64,000 bases of DNA, from NCBI RefSeq assembly GCF_028649475.1, contig NZ_JAQSIP010000008.1:1-64000 (forward strand), in the 5' to 3' direction. The translations under genes were made by a program, and so were the position numbers. This stretch comes from Curvibacter cyanobacteriorum (lineage in GTDB: Bacteria; Pseudomonadota; Gammaproteobacteria; Burkholderiales; Burkholderiaceae_C). Within the stretch, counting starts at the first letter, position 1; every line of letters starts with the position of its first letter. Below, in pieces: positions 17,390 through 26,412 of the stretch. The notes beneath the pieces were generated by a model. That model had not been told where the DNA came from. It saw only the letters and a program-made list of their open reading frames with translations, and searched no databases.

Positions 17390-18814
17390 TCAGGAATTGA
17401 TCTGCAAACCAAGACTGGTGGCCATCTGCGTCAACGAGTCCTCCAGCGACACCGCCTCGTGCATGCCTTGCTGCAAAAAGCCGCTCATGCCCCGCTGCAA
17501 TTGAATCGACTCGTCCAGTTCGGGGTCACTGCCGCTGACATAGGCCCCGACCTGGATCAGGTCGCGGCTCTTTTGGTAGCGCGAGTACATCGCCTTGAAG
17601 CGGCGCGCCACCTCCACATGCACCGGCGACACCACGTTGTGCATCACGCGGGAGGCCGACTGCTCGATGTCGATCGCCGGGTAATGGCCCGACTCGGCCA
17701 GCGCCCGGGTCAGCACGATGTGGCCGTCCAGGATGGCGCGTGCCGCATCGGCAATCGGGTCCTGTTGGTCATCGCCTTCGGACAGCACGGTGTAGAAGGC
17801 CGTGATCGACCCGACACCGTTCAAGCCGTTGCCACTGCGCTCGACCAGCTGGGGCAGCTTGGCAAAGCAGGACGGCGGGTAGCCTTTGGTGGCGGGCGGC
17901 TCACCAATCGCCAGCGCGATCTCGCGCTGGGCCATGGCGTAGCGCGTTAGCGAATCCATCAGCAGCAGCACATGCTTGCCCTTGTCGCGAAAATGCTCGG
18001 CCACCGCCGTGGCGTAGGCTGCGCCTTGCATGCGCAGCAGCGGCGGGGCGTCGGCCGGCGCGGCCACCACCACCGAGCGGGCGCGACCGTCGGCGCCCAG
18101 GATGTCCTCGATGAACTCCTTGACCTCGCGGCCACGCTCCCCGATCAGGCCCACCACGATCACGTCAGCACGGGTGTAGCGGGCCATCATGCCCAGCAGC
18201 ACGCTCTTGCCCACCCCCGAACCCGCAAACAAGCCCAGGCGCTGGCCACGGCCCACGGTCAGCAGGGCATTGATGGCGCGCACCCCGGTGTCCAGCGGTT
18301 CGCGCACCGGGTCGCGGTCCATCGCGTTGACCTGGCGCCGCCCCGGGGGTTCGGCCACCACATCGAGCACCGGGCCCTGGTGGTCCAGCGGCTGGCCCGA
18401 CGCGTCGACCACCCGGCCCAACAGGCCATCGCCGACCGGCAGGCGCAACACGCCCAAGGCCATGGCCGAGGCCGGCAGCGGCTCGTCGCCCAGGCGCGGC
18501 GTGGGCACATAGGGCAGCGCGGGCGTGACCACGGCGCCACTGGAGAGGCCATGGATGTCGCCCGCGGGCATCAAAAATGCGCGCTCCCCCGAAAATCCCA
18601 CCACCTCGGCCAAGATGGGCTCGGCGTCTTTCTGGGTGATCCAGCACTGCGATCCCACGGGCACACGGATGCCGGTGGCCTCGAGCACCAGACCGGTCAG
18701 GCGGGTCAGGGTGCCCCGGGTTTCCAGCAGCGTCGGGCGCGAGGCCCGGTGCTGCAGGTCGGCCATGAACGTGGCCCAGTGGCTGCTGTCGGGGCGGTCA
18801 GGCGGCTGGGTCAT
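17390..18814 (-). CDS. fliI: Flagellum-specific ATPase FliI
   Basis: Hexameric ATPase that energises substrate unloading at the type III export gate. Walker A is [11 protein letters not shown], followed by [18 protein letters not shown] and the Walker B region [22 protein letters not shown], then [10 protein letters not shown]. Length 474 residues from the ATG at 18814, which has ribosome site GGAAGAGG; an in-frame ATG at 18871 would add 19 residues overlapping fliH. The C-terminus overlaps nothing and fliJ follows 20 bases on. Confidence 0.96.
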   Translation of the reverse strand: MTQPPDRPDSSHWATFMADLQHRASRPTLLETRGTLTRLTGLVLEATGIRVPVGSQCWITQKDAEPILAEVVGFSGERAFLMPAGDIHGLSSGAVVTPALPYVPTPRLGDEPLPASAMALGVLRLPVGDGLLGRVVDASGQPLDHQGPVLDVVAEPPGRRQVNAMDRDPVREPLDTGVRAINALLTVGRGQRLGLFAGSGVGKSVLLGMMARYTRADVIVVGLIGERGREVKEFIEDILGADGRARSVVVAAPADAPPLLRMQGAAYATAVAEHFRDKGKHVLLLMDSLTRYAMAQREIALAIGEPPATKGYPPSCFAKLPQLVERSGNGLNGVGSITAFYTVLSEGDDQQDPIADAARAILDGHIVLTRALAESGHYPAIDIEQSASRVMHNVVSPVHVEVARRFKAMYSRYQKSRDLIQVGAYVSGSDPELDESIQLQRGMSGFLQQGMHEAVSLEDSLTQMATSLGLQINS

Positions 18815-19535
18815 GGGCCTCTTCCTCCGTCGCCGACCAGGGGGTGTCCACGCCCAGGTTGGCGACGGCACGCGCCCAGCGGCGCTGCAAGGTGCCGTCG
18901 ACCTGGGCGCCAGCGGCCTCGATCAGACAGCCCCCGACCGGCACGTTGGCGTCGCTGACCCACTTGAGCGCCTGGCCACCCAGTTCTTCCGAGGGCACCG
19001 ACTTGAAGGTCTCGTGGTCCTCGGGGTTCAGTCGAACCACCGCGGTGCGGGCATCGGCCGCGAGCAGACCCAGGGCCTCCCGGATGACCGGGCGCAGCGA
19101 CTCGGGGTCGGTGGCCAATTCACGGCGCAACACCTGACGCGCCACCTCGCAGGCCATGGCCAGCACGCCCTGCGCCACCGTCTGTTCGACGTCGGCAAAA
19201 CGCTGCTCCAGCGAAGCCATCAAGGCGTTCAGCCGTTCGCTGGCCAGGCTGCCCTGGCTGGTGATGTACTCGTCCAGGCGACGCTGGCCTTCGAGTGCGG
19301 CCTCCATGCGACCTTGCTCCAGGCCCGCTTGGTAACCCTCGTCACGCGCCTGCTGCAGCATGGCTTCGTCGATGACGGGCTCGGGCGGCTTCTCGGCCGC
19401 GGCCAGCACCGCGGCACGCAGGCGGGCTTTCTCGTCGACCTCGGTGAACTGCCAGTGGGCGACGTCGTCGATCTCCTCGCGCGGGATGAAGCGCGCGTAC
19501 TGCCGGGCACGGTTAGATGAGGGCGTCGTCACCAC
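18798..19535 (-). CDS. fliH: Flagellar assembly protein FliH
   Basis: Negative regulator and stator of the FliI ATPase. The 245-residue protein has an acidic N-terminus ([19 protein letters not shown]), a central stretch with repeated Gly and Ala spacing ([21 protein letters not shown]) typical of FliH/YscL, and a conserved C-terminal domain. It starts at a GTG overlapping the fliG end by 23 bases, after GGAGGC, and overlaps fliI by 17 bases. Confidence 0.92.
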   Translation of the reverse strand: MVTTPSSNRARQYARFIPREEIDDVAHWQFTEVDEKARLRAAVLAAAEKPPEPVIDEAMLQQARDEGYQAGLEQGRMEAALEGQRRLDEYITSQGSLASERLNALMASLEQRFADVEQTVAQGVLAMACEVARQVLRRELATDPESLRPVIREALGLLAADARTAVVRLNPEDHETFKSVPSEELGGQALKWVSDANVPVGGCLIEAAGAQVDGTLQRRWARAVANLGVDTPWSATEEEAHDPAA

Positions 19536-20508
19536 CGCCTCCGATCACGATCTGGCCTTCGTCGGCCAGGCGACGCACGGTCTTGAGGATTTCCTTCTGC
19601 TGGGCCTCGACCTCGGACAGGCGCATCGGCCCACGCGACTCCAGGTCTTCGCGCAGGGTTTCGGCGGCCCGTGAGGACATGTTGCCGAGGAAGCGCTCCT
19701 TGAGTTCGGGGGCGGCCCCCTTGAGGGCCACGATGAGGGTTTCGGACGCCACTTCCTTGAGCACCAGCTGGATCGACTTGTCGTCGAGCTTCATGACGTC
19801 GTCGAACACGAACATCTTGTCCATGATCTTCTGCGCCAGGTCCGGGTCGTAGCCGCGGATCGACTCGAGCACCGTGCCCTCGATGTTGCTGCCCAGCAAG
19901 TTGATGATTTCGGCCGCGGTCTTGATGCCGCCCAACGAGGTCTTGCGGATCTTGTCGCCTCCGGCCAACACCTTGAACAGCACCTCGTTGAGGTCTTTCA
20001 GCGCCGTCGGCTGGATGCCTTCGAGGGTGGCAATGCGCAGCATCACCTCGCCGCGCTGGCGTTCGGTGAGCTGGGCCAGCACCCCGGCCGCCTGGTCGTA
20101 GTCCAGGTGAACCAGGATGGCAGCCACGATCTGGGGGTGTTCGTTGCGCAGCAACTCGGCCACCGACAGCGGGTCCATCCACTTCAGGCTTTCGATGCCG
20201 GACACGTCGCCGCCCTGCAAAATGCGGTCGATCAGCAGCGACGCCTTGTCGTCGCCCAGCGCCCGGCGCAGCACGGCCTTGACGTAGTCGCTGGTGTCGG
20301 ACACCAGCAGGCTCTGCTGGGCTGCCGCGTTGGTGAACTTGGTGACCACCTCGTCCACCCGGTCACGCGACACGGAACGGGTGCGTGCGATGGTTTCGCC
20401 GAGCTTCTGAACCTCTTTGGGCGACAGGTGTTTGAAGACCTCGGCGGCCTCCTCTTCACCCAGCGACATCAAAAAGATCGCCGCGTCGTTCAAGCCTTGT
20501 TCGTCCAT
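19513..20508 (-). CDS. fliG: Flagellar motor switch protein FliG
   Basis: Torque-generating C-ring protein that contacts MotA. The 331-residue sequence contains LLRNEHPQIVAAILVHLDYDQ (EHPQ motif), MLRIATLEGIQPTALKDLN, and the C-terminal torque helix region VFDDVMKLDDKSIQLVLKEV with charged residues conserved. Ribosome site GGAGAGATGAT. It lies between fliF and fliH. Confidence 0.97.
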   Translation of the reverse strand: MDEQGLNDAAIFLMSLGEEEAAEVFKHLSPKEVQKLGETIARTRSVSRDRVDEVVTKFTNAAAQQSLLVSDTSDYVKAVLRRALGDDKASLLIDRILQGGDVSGIESLKWMDPLSVAELLRNEHPQIVAAILVHLDYDQAAGVLAQLTERQRGEVMLRIATLEGIQPTALKDLNEVLFKVLAGGDKIRKTSLGGIKTAAEIINLLGSNIEGTVLESIRGYDPDLAQKIMDKMFVFDDVMKLDDKSIQLVLKEVASETLIVALKGAAPELKERFLGNMSSRAAETLREDLESRGPMRLSEVEAQQKEILKTVRRLADEGQIVIGGGGDDALI

Positions 20509-20532
20509 ATCATCTCTCCGCAGCGTGGGCGG

Positions 20533-22233
20533 TCAAGCCGGCGCTTCGCCGTTGACCCAGGTCTTGATGATATTAGCGACTGCGATCGGATTCTGCTTGG
20601 CCAAAACGCGGGCGTCTTCCAGGCGCAGCTGCTCTGCGGACGGTGGCTCGACGGCCTTCTCGGCGTTCGGGGCCGGCAGCAGGTCGGGGCGATCGGGCTG
20701 ATCGGACTCGAGCGCGTTGAGCTGACCGCCCGCGGTCGGCAGCAGTTCCGTCGGCGGCGGCGGCGGCGGGGCGTTCATGGCCTTGACGGCCGGGCGCACC
20801 ATGCCAAACAGCACCACCAGGGCAAACAGGACCATGCCCACCGGCCAGGCAAAGCTCTTGGCCAGCTCGAGGATTTCCGGTTGCTTCCACAGCGGGATGG
20901 CCGTGTCCTGCGCGGCCCCTGCCATGAACGGCGTGTTCATCAGGTTGACGGAGTCGCCCCGGTCCTTGTTGTAGCCGATGGTGTCGCGCACCAGGGCCGT
21001 CATCTGCTCGATCTGCTCGGGGGTCATGGGCTTGTTGACGGTCTTGCCTTTTTCTTCGACGCCGGGCTGGTAGTTCACCACCACGGCGGCGCTGAGGCGC
21101 TTGACCGCACCGGAGCCGCCCTTGACCACCTTGATGGTCTTGTCGACCTCGTAGTTGGTCACGGACTCTTTCTTGACCGGGCTGGTGCCGGCCGAGGCGG
21201 CGGTACCGGTGGTCAGCGGCTGGGCCTGGCCATTGATGGGCGCATTGGCGGCGGCGGCGGGCTGGTTGCTGGTGGCGCCGGGCACGCCGGTGGGCGGCGT
21301 GGCTTGGGGCGCACCACCGCTCTCGACCACCTGCTGGCTGCGCACGGCGGCCGAGTCGGCGGTCTGGTTGGGGCGGTGCGATTCCGAGGTCGATTCGGTC
21401 TGCGAAAAATCAATTTCCGCCGTCACCTGGGCCTTGACGTTCTGACGCCCGACCACGGGTTCCAGGATGTCGATGATGCGCTTGCTCAGCTGCTGCTCGA
21501 TTTGCTGCACGTACTGCAGCTGCTGGGCGTCGCCGCCCGCACCGGCGGCCTCGGGGGTTGCCGACAGCAGCTTGCCGTTGTCGTCAATCACGCTGACGGC
21601 GGCCGGGTTCATCTCGGGCACGCTGGACGCCACCAGGTGCACGATGCCGGCCAACTGGGCGCGGTCCAGCAGGCGACCGGGGTACAGGGTCAGCAGCACC
21701 GAGGCCGAGGGCTTTTGTTGCTCGCGGAAAAAGCCATTCTGGTTCGGCAGCGCCAGGTGCACCCGGGCGCTCTGCACGGCCGCCACGGCCTGGATCGAGC
21801 GGGTCAGCTCGCCTTCCAGGCCCCGTTGAAAGTTCAGCCGTTCCTGGAACTGGGTGACGCCGAAGTGGTTGCCCTCCATCAGCTCAAAGCCCGCCACCGA
21901 CCCCTTGGGCAAGCCTTGCGAGGCCAGGCGCAAACGCAGGTCATGCACCCGGTCCGAGGGCACCAGGATGGCGCCACCGCCCTCCGAATACTTGTAGGGC
22001 ACGTTCATGGTGGCCAGCTGGGCCACCACAGCGCCGCCGTCCTTGTCACTGAGGTTGGCGTAGAGCACGCGCCAATCGGCCTGGCGGGTCATGAAAAAAC
22101 CGGCCAGCGCCACAGCGACCAAGGCCAACAGGCCCAGCGCCAGTTTGGTTTTCTGCGCACGGTCCAGCTCGGCCAGTTTCTGTGACCACGAAGGGGCCAC
22201 TGGGGTAGACGGGAGTTCAGCGACGGCAGACAT
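20533..22233 (-). CDS. fliF: Flagellar MS-ring protein FliF
   Basis: Forms the membrane ring on which the C-ring and export gate assemble. Two membrane segments are visible: KLALGLLALVAVALAGFFMT near the N-terminus and WPVGMVLFALVVLFGMV near residue 455. Between them lie YscJ-like ring domains (QRLNFQRGLEGELTRSIQAV, ARVHLALP) and a Thr/Pro/Ala-rich periplasmic loop. The C-terminal tail ending INTWV-type sequence (IIKTWVNGEAPA) binds FliG. The ATG at 22233 (566 residues) has upstream GGAATCAAG; a GTG at 22263 is a weaker alternative. Confidence 0.96.
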   Translation of the reverse strand: MSAVAELPSTPVAPSWSQKLAELDRAQKTKLALGLLALVAVALAGFFMTRQADWRVLYANLSDKDGGAVVAQLATMNVPYKYSEGGGAILVPSDRVHDLRLRLASQGLPKGSVAGFELMEGNHFGVTQFQERLNFQRGLEGELTRSIQAVAAVQSARVHLALPNQNGFFREQQKPSASVLLTLYPGRLLDRAQLAGIVHLVASSVPEMNPAAVSVIDDNGKLLSATPEAAGAGGDAQQLQYVQQIEQQLSKRIIDILEPVVGRQNVKAQVTAEIDFSQTESTSESHRPNQTADSAAVRSQQVVESGGAPQATPPTGVPGATSNQPAAAANAPINGQAQPLTTGTAASAGTSPVKKESVTNYEVDKTIKVVKGGSGAVKRLSAAVVVNYQPGVEEKGKTVNKPMTPEQIEQMTALVRDTIGYNKDRGDSVNLMNTPFMAGAAQDTAIPLWKQPEILELAKSFAWPVGMVLFALVVLFGMVRPAVKAMNAPPPPPPTELLPTAGGQLNALESDQPDRPDLLPAPNAEKAVEPPSAEQLRLEDARVLAKQNPIAVANIIKTWVNGEAPA

Positions 22234-22280
22234 CTTGATTCCAGATTGAAAGGGTGAGACCACGCCTCAGGTTGGAGCCG

Positions 22281-22289
22281 ATTATTGGG
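22281..22289. promoter_or_regulatory. ATTATTGGG half-site between divergent fliE and fliF
   Basis: Same nine bases as the left arm of the inverted repeat upstream of fliL, here within GCCGATTATTGGGCGCCC. The 170-base fliF-fliE gap must hold divergent class II flagellar promoters, so a shared regulator site is plausible. No second arm is evident. Confidence 0.35.
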
Positions 22290-22403
22290 CGCCCACCCCC
22301 TCGCCAGCGGCGGGATAAACCAGCTGTTTGGACCTCATTTCAAAGGGCTGCGACGCAGGCAAACCCCTACCATCGGCGTCAACAAGTTCCCTGGAGACGC
22401 AAC

Positions 22404-22742
22404 ATGGATCTGCGATTCCCCACCATCACCCCCCTGAACACCCCGCTCACCAGCCGCAGCACCGCCATCGGCAAACCCGCTGGCGGCGCCAGCACGGGGG
22501 GTGCGGACGCCACGGGCAGTGCCGGCTTCTCCAGTGAACTCAGCAACGCGCTCAAGTCGGTCAGCGCCGCCCAGATGAAGTCCAGCAGCCTGCAGCGTGA
22601 AGTGCAGCTCGAGAACCCGGCGGTCAGCCTGGAAGACACCATGCTCGCGATCCAGAAGGCCCAGATCGGCTTCCAGGCCACGCTGCATGTGCGCAACCGC
22701 ATGGTGCAGGCCTACACCGACATCATGAACATGCAGGTCTGA
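22404..22742 (+). CDS. fliE: Flagellar hook-basal body protein FliE
   Basis: Links the MS ring to the rod and is among the first proteins exported. The 112-residue protein has the FliE C-terminal core VSLEDTMLAIQKAQIGFQ and VRNRMVQAYTDIMNMQV. The start ATG follows CTGGAGACGCAAC; the frame is open further upstream but without family sequence. It is transcribed alone, divergently from fliF, and ends before a strong terminator. Confidence 0.95.
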   Translation: MDLRFPTITPLNTPLTSRSTAIGKPAGGASTGGADATGSAGFSSELSNALKSVSAAQMKSSSLQREVQLENPAVSLEDTMLAIQKAQIGFQATLHVRNRMVQAYTDIMNMQV

Positions 22743-22853
22743 GCGACACCGGCCAGCGCCCCGCGCACCGCCTGATTCGCCGCCGCCCCACCCTCACCAC
22801 TCCCCAGCCTCCCGCCTCCCCTTCCCCCTCGACAAGACAACACCCCACCAAGC

Positions 22854-22888
22854 AAAAAGCCCGACCGTGTGACACGGGTCGGGCTTTT
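22854..22888. terminator. Bidirectional intrinsic terminator between fliE and fliT
   Basis: AAAAGCCCGACC and GGGTCGGGCTTTT form a long stem (one bulge, GTG/CAC extension) flanked by A and T runs on either side. It serves both the plus-strand fliE and the minus-strand fliS-fliT unit. Confidence 0.9.
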
Positions 22889-22936
22889 CTGATGGGGTGT
22901 ACCGGCGAACACCGCCCGGCCGGGCGGCGGGCGACC

Positions 22937-23239
22937 TCAGTGCAGGAGACGCGAGCCGCCTTCCAGCATGCGGTTGATGTCCGACAAACGCGGCTCGGCC
23001 AGGTTGCGGATCAGTGCGTCGTTGCGCAGGATTCGAAGCATGATCTTGCCCTTTTCGCTGCGGTCTTCCGACGGCAGGGACTCGACCTGCGAGTGGTGAT
23101 GCAGTTGCTCGATCAGCACCGCACAGGCGCCTTCGAGCTGCATGACCTGCTCCCAATCTTCACGCTGGGCGGCCAGCAGCATGCGCTGGCTGGCCCCTTC
23201 GATGGCCTTGTAGAAATCAAGCAATGACTGTTGCTGCAC
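22937..23239 (-). CDS. fliT: Flagellar chaperone FliT-like protein
   Basis: A 100-residue predicted helical protein directly downstream of fliS. FliT family members chaperone the FliD cap protein, and in enterics FliT inhibits FlhDC. The sequence (SLLDFYKAIEGASQRMLLAA, DWEQVMQLEGACAVLIEQL) fits the FliT helix-hairpin pattern, but conservation in this family is weak, so the call leans on position. It starts at a GTG after AGGGGCATAAC. Confidence 0.78.
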   Translation of the reverse strand: MQQQSLLDFYKAIEGASQRMLLAAQREDWEQVMQLEGACAVLIEQLHHHSQVESLPSEDRSEKGKIMLRILRNDALIRNLAEPRLSDINRMLEGGSRLLH

Positions 23240-23260
23240 GTTATGCCCCTTATTCTCTGT

Positions 23261-23662
23261 TCAACGTGATTGGGGTCTGATGGCCTTCCAGGCCTCAGCG
23301 ACGGGTCGGATCAGTGCGATCACGGAATGGACAGCCTCGGGACTGTTGTTGAAGTTGGCCTTGGTCAGCTCAATCACCGAGTAACCGTAGAGGGCGTTGA
23401 GGCTCTTGGCCACCTCACCCCCTTGTTCCTCGTCAAGCACCGACCGCAAGCCCTCGTCCAGAATCTGGATGGCCTTGTTGAGGTAACGAGACTTCTCCTG
23501 GATGTCGCCACGAACCATGGCGCCAGCCACTTTGGAGAGGCTGTCCAGCAGCGAGTCAAACAGCAAAACCACCAACTGGTGCGGATCCGCACCATGGACA
23601 CTGGTTTCGACGCCAACGCGTTGATAGGCAGAAGCAGCTCGGGTACTCACAGGTGTAAACAT
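23261..23662 (-). CDS. fliS: Flagellin export chaperone FliS
   Basis: Cytosolic chaperone that binds the flagellin C-terminus and prevents premature polymerisation. The 133-residue protein contains SAYQRVGVETSVHGADPHQLV, LLFDSLLDSLSKVAGAM and SRYLNKAIQILDEGLRS, all family landmarks. Ribosome site GAGGCCAACTGA. It is divergent from flagellin 1, with a 327-base shared upstream region, and followed by fliT. Confidence 0.94.
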   Translation of the reverse strand: MFTPVSTRAASAYQRVGVETSVHGADPHQLVVLLFDSLLDSLSKVAGAMVRGDIQEKSRYLNKAIQILDEGLRSVLDEEQGGEVAKSLNALYGYSVIELTKANFNNSPEAVHSVIALIRPVAEAWKAIRPQSR

Positions 23663-23700
23663 TCAGTTGGCCTCGCAAATTGTCGCACGGTACAACTGGT

Positions 23701-23708
23701 GTATCGGC
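23701..23708 (-). promoter_or_regulatory. FliA -10-like element upstream of fliS
   Basis: GCCGATAC on minus matches the FliA -10 consensus GCCGATAA at seven of eight positions. No TAAAGTTT-like -35 lies 11 bases upstream, so promoter status is uncertain. The same octamer, or one differing in its first base, occurs upstream of the FkbM gene and motA. Confidence 0.35.
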
Positions 23709-23864
23709 AGCCCCCCGGCGTTCTGAAGGGCCCAATAGCAAGACATTTCGCAGCCTATTTAATAGAGAGCGTGGATCCCTGGGAAAGCCGGGGTGCGAAG
23801 CGGTCAAAAGTCACGAACTGCAGGGGCAACACCGGTCTTTTTGCAGGATCCCGCCAAGCAGCCC

Positions 23865-23891
23865 TAAAGTTTTCCGGGGAGCACCCGAAAA
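23865..23891 (+). promoter_or_regulatory. FliA (sigma28) promoter of flagellin 1
   Basis: TAAAGTTT (all eight consensus bases) at 23865-23872, an 11-base spacer, then CCCGAAAA (six of eight to GCCGATAA) at 23884-23891. The promoter lies about 100 bases before the flagellin ATG. FliA itself is encoded at 59510. Confidence 0.85.
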
Positions 23892-23989
23892 ACAATGCAA
23901 CGGGCTTCAAGAAGGGTTCGTTGCCAAGCCTGCGACACCGTGGGTTTGACATCAGCGTAGGCTGATTTTTAACTTGAAGGAGCTTTCAA

Positions 23990-24838
23990 ATGGCAATGAC
24001 CATCAACACCAATGTGAACTCGCTGTCAGCCCAGCGCAACGCGGCCACCAGCCAGTCCAGCCTGTCGACCTCGATCCAACGCCTGTCTTCCGGTCTGCGC
24101 GTGAACAGCGCCAAGGACGACGCCGCCGGCCTCGCCATCGCCACCCGCATGGACTCGCAAGCCCGCGGCATGTCGGTCGCCATCCGCAACGCCAACGACG
24201 GCATCTCGATGCTGCAAACCGCTGAAAGCGGCATGCAGACCGTCTCGGACATGCTGCAACGCATGCGTGAACTGGCCGTGCAGGCGACCAACGCCACCAA
24301 CACGTCGTCGGACAACGCTTCGCTGAACCAGGAATACACGCAGCTCGCCTCGGAAATCGGCCGCACCATCAGCGCTGTGCAGTTCAACGGCACCTCGATC
24401 CTGACCACCACCGGCGGCTACGACTTCCAGGTCGGCGCCAACTCGGGCCAGACCATCACCGTGGCTTCGGGCACGCTGAACCTGAGCCAAGCCGGCAACG
24501 TGTCGGCCGTGTTCGGCGGCTCCACCAGCGCCCTGACCACCGCCCAAGGCAGCAACAGCTCGAACGCCGCCAACATCGACGCCATCGACAAGGCCCTGCA
24601 GTCGATCAACGACAGCCGAGCCTCCCTGGGTGCTGCCCAAAGCCGCTTCCAGAACACGGTCAACTTCCTGACCAGCGCTGTCGAGAACCAGACCGCTGCC
24701 AAGGGCCGCATCATGGACGCCGACTTCGCCTCGGAAACCGCCAACCTGAGCCGCGCACAGATCCTGCAACAGGCCGGTACCGCGATGATTGCCCAGGCCA
24801 ACCAGCTGCCGCAGCAGGTGCTGTCGCTGCTGCGCTGA
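23990..24838 (+). CDS. fliC: Flagellin 1
   Basis: Filament subunit of 282 residues. Conserved N-terminal D0/D1 (MAMTINTNVNSLSAQRN, RLSSGLRVNSAKDDAAGLAIA) and C-terminal D1/D0 (RIMDADFASETANLSRAQIL, QANQLPQQVLSLLR) enclose a short Ser/Thr/Ala/Asn-rich middle of about 90 residues, so the surface domains are minimal. Ser/Thr in that middle would be the natural sites for O-glycosylation by the neighbouring island (inference). Strong ribosome site AAGGAG. Very similar at protein and DNA level to flagellin 2 at 26814, with fliD between them. Confidence 0.97.
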   Translation: MAMTINTNVNSLSAQRNAATSQSSLSTSIQRLSSGLRVNSAKDDAAGLAIATRMDSQARGMSVAIRNANDGISMLQTAESGMQTVSDMLQRMRELAVQATNATNTSSDNASLNQEYTQLASEIGRTISAVQFNGTSILTTTGGYDFQVGANSGQTITVASGTLNLSQAGNVSAVFGGSTSALTTAQGSNSSNAANIDAIDKALQSINDSRASLGAAQSRFQNTVNFLTSAVENQTAAKGRIMDADFASETANLSRAQILQQAGTAMIAQANQLPQQVLSLLR

Positions 24839-24866
24839 TCGAGCCAGACGCTCCGGCGTCTCTTTG

Positions 24867-24889
24867 AAGCCCCGAAACAGCCGGGGTTT
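24867..24889 (+). terminator. Hairpin just after flagellin 1
   Basis: GAAGCCCCG and CGGGGTTTC arms (one mismatch) about 30 bases after the flagellin 1 stop, followed by only a short T run. It probably stabilises or ends the very abundant flagellin mRNA together with the next hairpin. Confidence 0.45.
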
Positions 24890-24916
24890 CAGCCGGAGTT
24901 CCAGCTTTGCGATGCG

Positions 24917-24954
24917 AAACCCGCTTGCTACATTTAGGCTCAAGCGGGTTTTGT
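24917..24954 (+). terminator. Strong 11-bp hairpin between flagellin 1 and fliD
   Basis: AAACCCGCTTG (24917-24927), 13-base loop, CAAGCGGGTTT (24941-24951), then TTG. The perfect stem followed by T residues ends only 24 bases before the fliD start codon. It can act as the flagellin 1 terminator. Because it lies so close to fliD, some read-through would be one way to set the low FliD:flagellin ratio (inference). Confidence 0.7.
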
Positions 24955-24975
24955 GTCTGCTGAAAGGGGAACACT

Positions 24976-26412
24976 ATGACGATTTCATCACCTGGCATCG
25001 GCAGCAATGGGCTGGACGTCAATGCCATCGTCACCAAACTGGTGGCCGTGGAAAGCCAACCCATCACTTTGCTGCAGTCGAAAAGCAGCAAGATCCAGAG
25101 CACGATCTCGAGCTGGGGTTCGCTGAAATCGCAACTCTCCACCCTGCAAGACGCTGCCGCCTCGCTGCTTGACAAGAGCACCTGGGCGGCGCGCACCGTC
25201 AGCTCCAGCAACAGCAGCGCCGTGGCCGCCACCGTCACCAGCGGCGCGCTGGCCGGCAACTACAGCGTGTCGGTCAGCCAATTGGCCCAATCCCAGACCA
25301 ACTCGTCGGCCTCGGTCACCGCGGGCAGCGCCATCGGCAGTGCCGGGCGGCTGGACATCCAGCTGGGGCAATGGTCGGGCAGCACCTTCACGGGCGGCAG
25401 TGCCGCAGCGATCAGCGTGGCCGTCAACGCCACCGACACCCTGACCGACATCGCCAACCGCATCAACAACTCCAAAGCCGGCATCAATGCCTCGGTGGTC
25501 ACCTCGGGCGGCCAGGACAAGCTGATCGTGCGCGGCGCCAACACGGGCGCCAGCAACGGCTTCCAGATTCAGGCCTTTGACGACACCGGCACCGCCATCA
25601 CCGACGGCAGCACCGGGGTCGGCAAGCTGGCCTACGCCAACCATGGCAGCGGCATCGTGGGCATGGGCCTGTCCCAGGCCGCCAAGGATTCCGCCGCCAC
25701 CGTGGATGGCGTCGCGGTCAGCTCTTCCACCAACCAGATCACGGGTGCCGTGTCCGGGCTGACGCTGAACCTGCAGCAGGTCACGACCTCGCCCGCCACC
25801 GTCAGCGTGGTGGCCGACACGGCCACCCCGACCAGCAAGGTCAACGCCTTCGCCACCGCCTACAACCAGCTGGTGTCGAGCATCCGCACCCTGACCAAGT
25901 ACGACCCGGCCACCAAAGCGGCTGCGGCCTTGCAGGGCGACAGCACGGCCACGGGCTTGCAGACCGCGCTGCGCCAGATCATCACCGGGGCTGGCCCCTC
26001 GGGCGGAACCTACAGCCGCCTCAGCGAGGTGGGGCTCGAAACCCAGCAGGACGGCACCTTGAAGGTCAACAGCACCAAGCTCAGCGCTGCGATGGCCAAC
26101 AGCAGCAACCTGGAGGCCTTGTTTGCCGCCAACGGGGGCAGCAGCGCCGACAACGGCATCGCCCGGCGCGTGCGCGACTTCGCCATGGCGGCCAACGGCA
26201 CGGGTGGCAATGTGAGCAGCCGCACCACCAACCTGCAGACCGCGCTGACCCGCAACAACGCCGACATCACCAAGATGCAGGACCGGATCGCGGTGGTGCA
26301 GGCCCGCCTCTACAAACAGTACAACACGCTGGACACCAACCTGACCTCGCTGAACAGCCTGAGCAGCCTGGTGACCCAGCAGATCACGACCTGGAACAAG
26401 TCGTCGAGCTGA
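24976..26412 (+). CDS. fliD: Flagellar filament cap protein FliD
   Basis: Caps the filament and folds incoming flagellin. The 478-residue protein begins MTISSPGIGSNGLDVNAIVTKLV, the standard FliD N-terminus, and ends with coiled-coil type sequence (KQYNTLDTNLTSLNSLSSLV). The middle is rich in Ser, Thr, Ala and Gly. Ribosome site AAAGGGGAACACT. It sits between two flagellin genes, and its chaperone FliT is encoded nearby on the other strand. Confidence 0.95.
   Translation: MTISSPGIGSNGLDVNAIVTKLVAVESQPITLLQSKSSKIQSTISSWGSLKSQLSTLQDAAASLLDKSTWAARTVSSSNSSAVAATVTSGALAGNYSVSVSQLAQSQTNSSASVTAGSAIGSAGRLDIQLGQWSGSTFTGGSAAAISVAVNATDTLTDIANRINNSKAGINASVVTSGGQDKLIVRGANTGASNGFQIQAFDDTGTAITDGSTGVGKLAYANHGSGIVGMGLSQAAKDSAATVDGVAVSSSTNQITGAVSGLTLNLQQVTTSPATVSVVADTATPTSKVNAFATAYNQLVSSIRTLTKYDPATKAAAALQGDSTATGLQTALRQIITGAGPSGGTYSRLSEVGLETQQDGTLKVNSTKLSAAMANSSNLEALFAANGGSSADNGIARRVRDFAMAANGTGGNVSSRTTNLQTALTRNNADITKMQDRIAVVQARLYKQYNTLDTNLTSLNSLSSLVTQQITTWNKSSS

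Larger units (their letters stand above)
23663..23989. other. Divergent fliS / flagellin 1 intergenic region
   Basis: Contains a strong FliA promoter for flagellin 1 (23865-23891) and, on minus, a GCCGATAC element (23701-23708) about 38 bases before the fliS start. The flagellin leader after the promoter is about 90 bases and ends with AAGGAG before the ATG. No gene is seen here. Confidence 0.7.
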
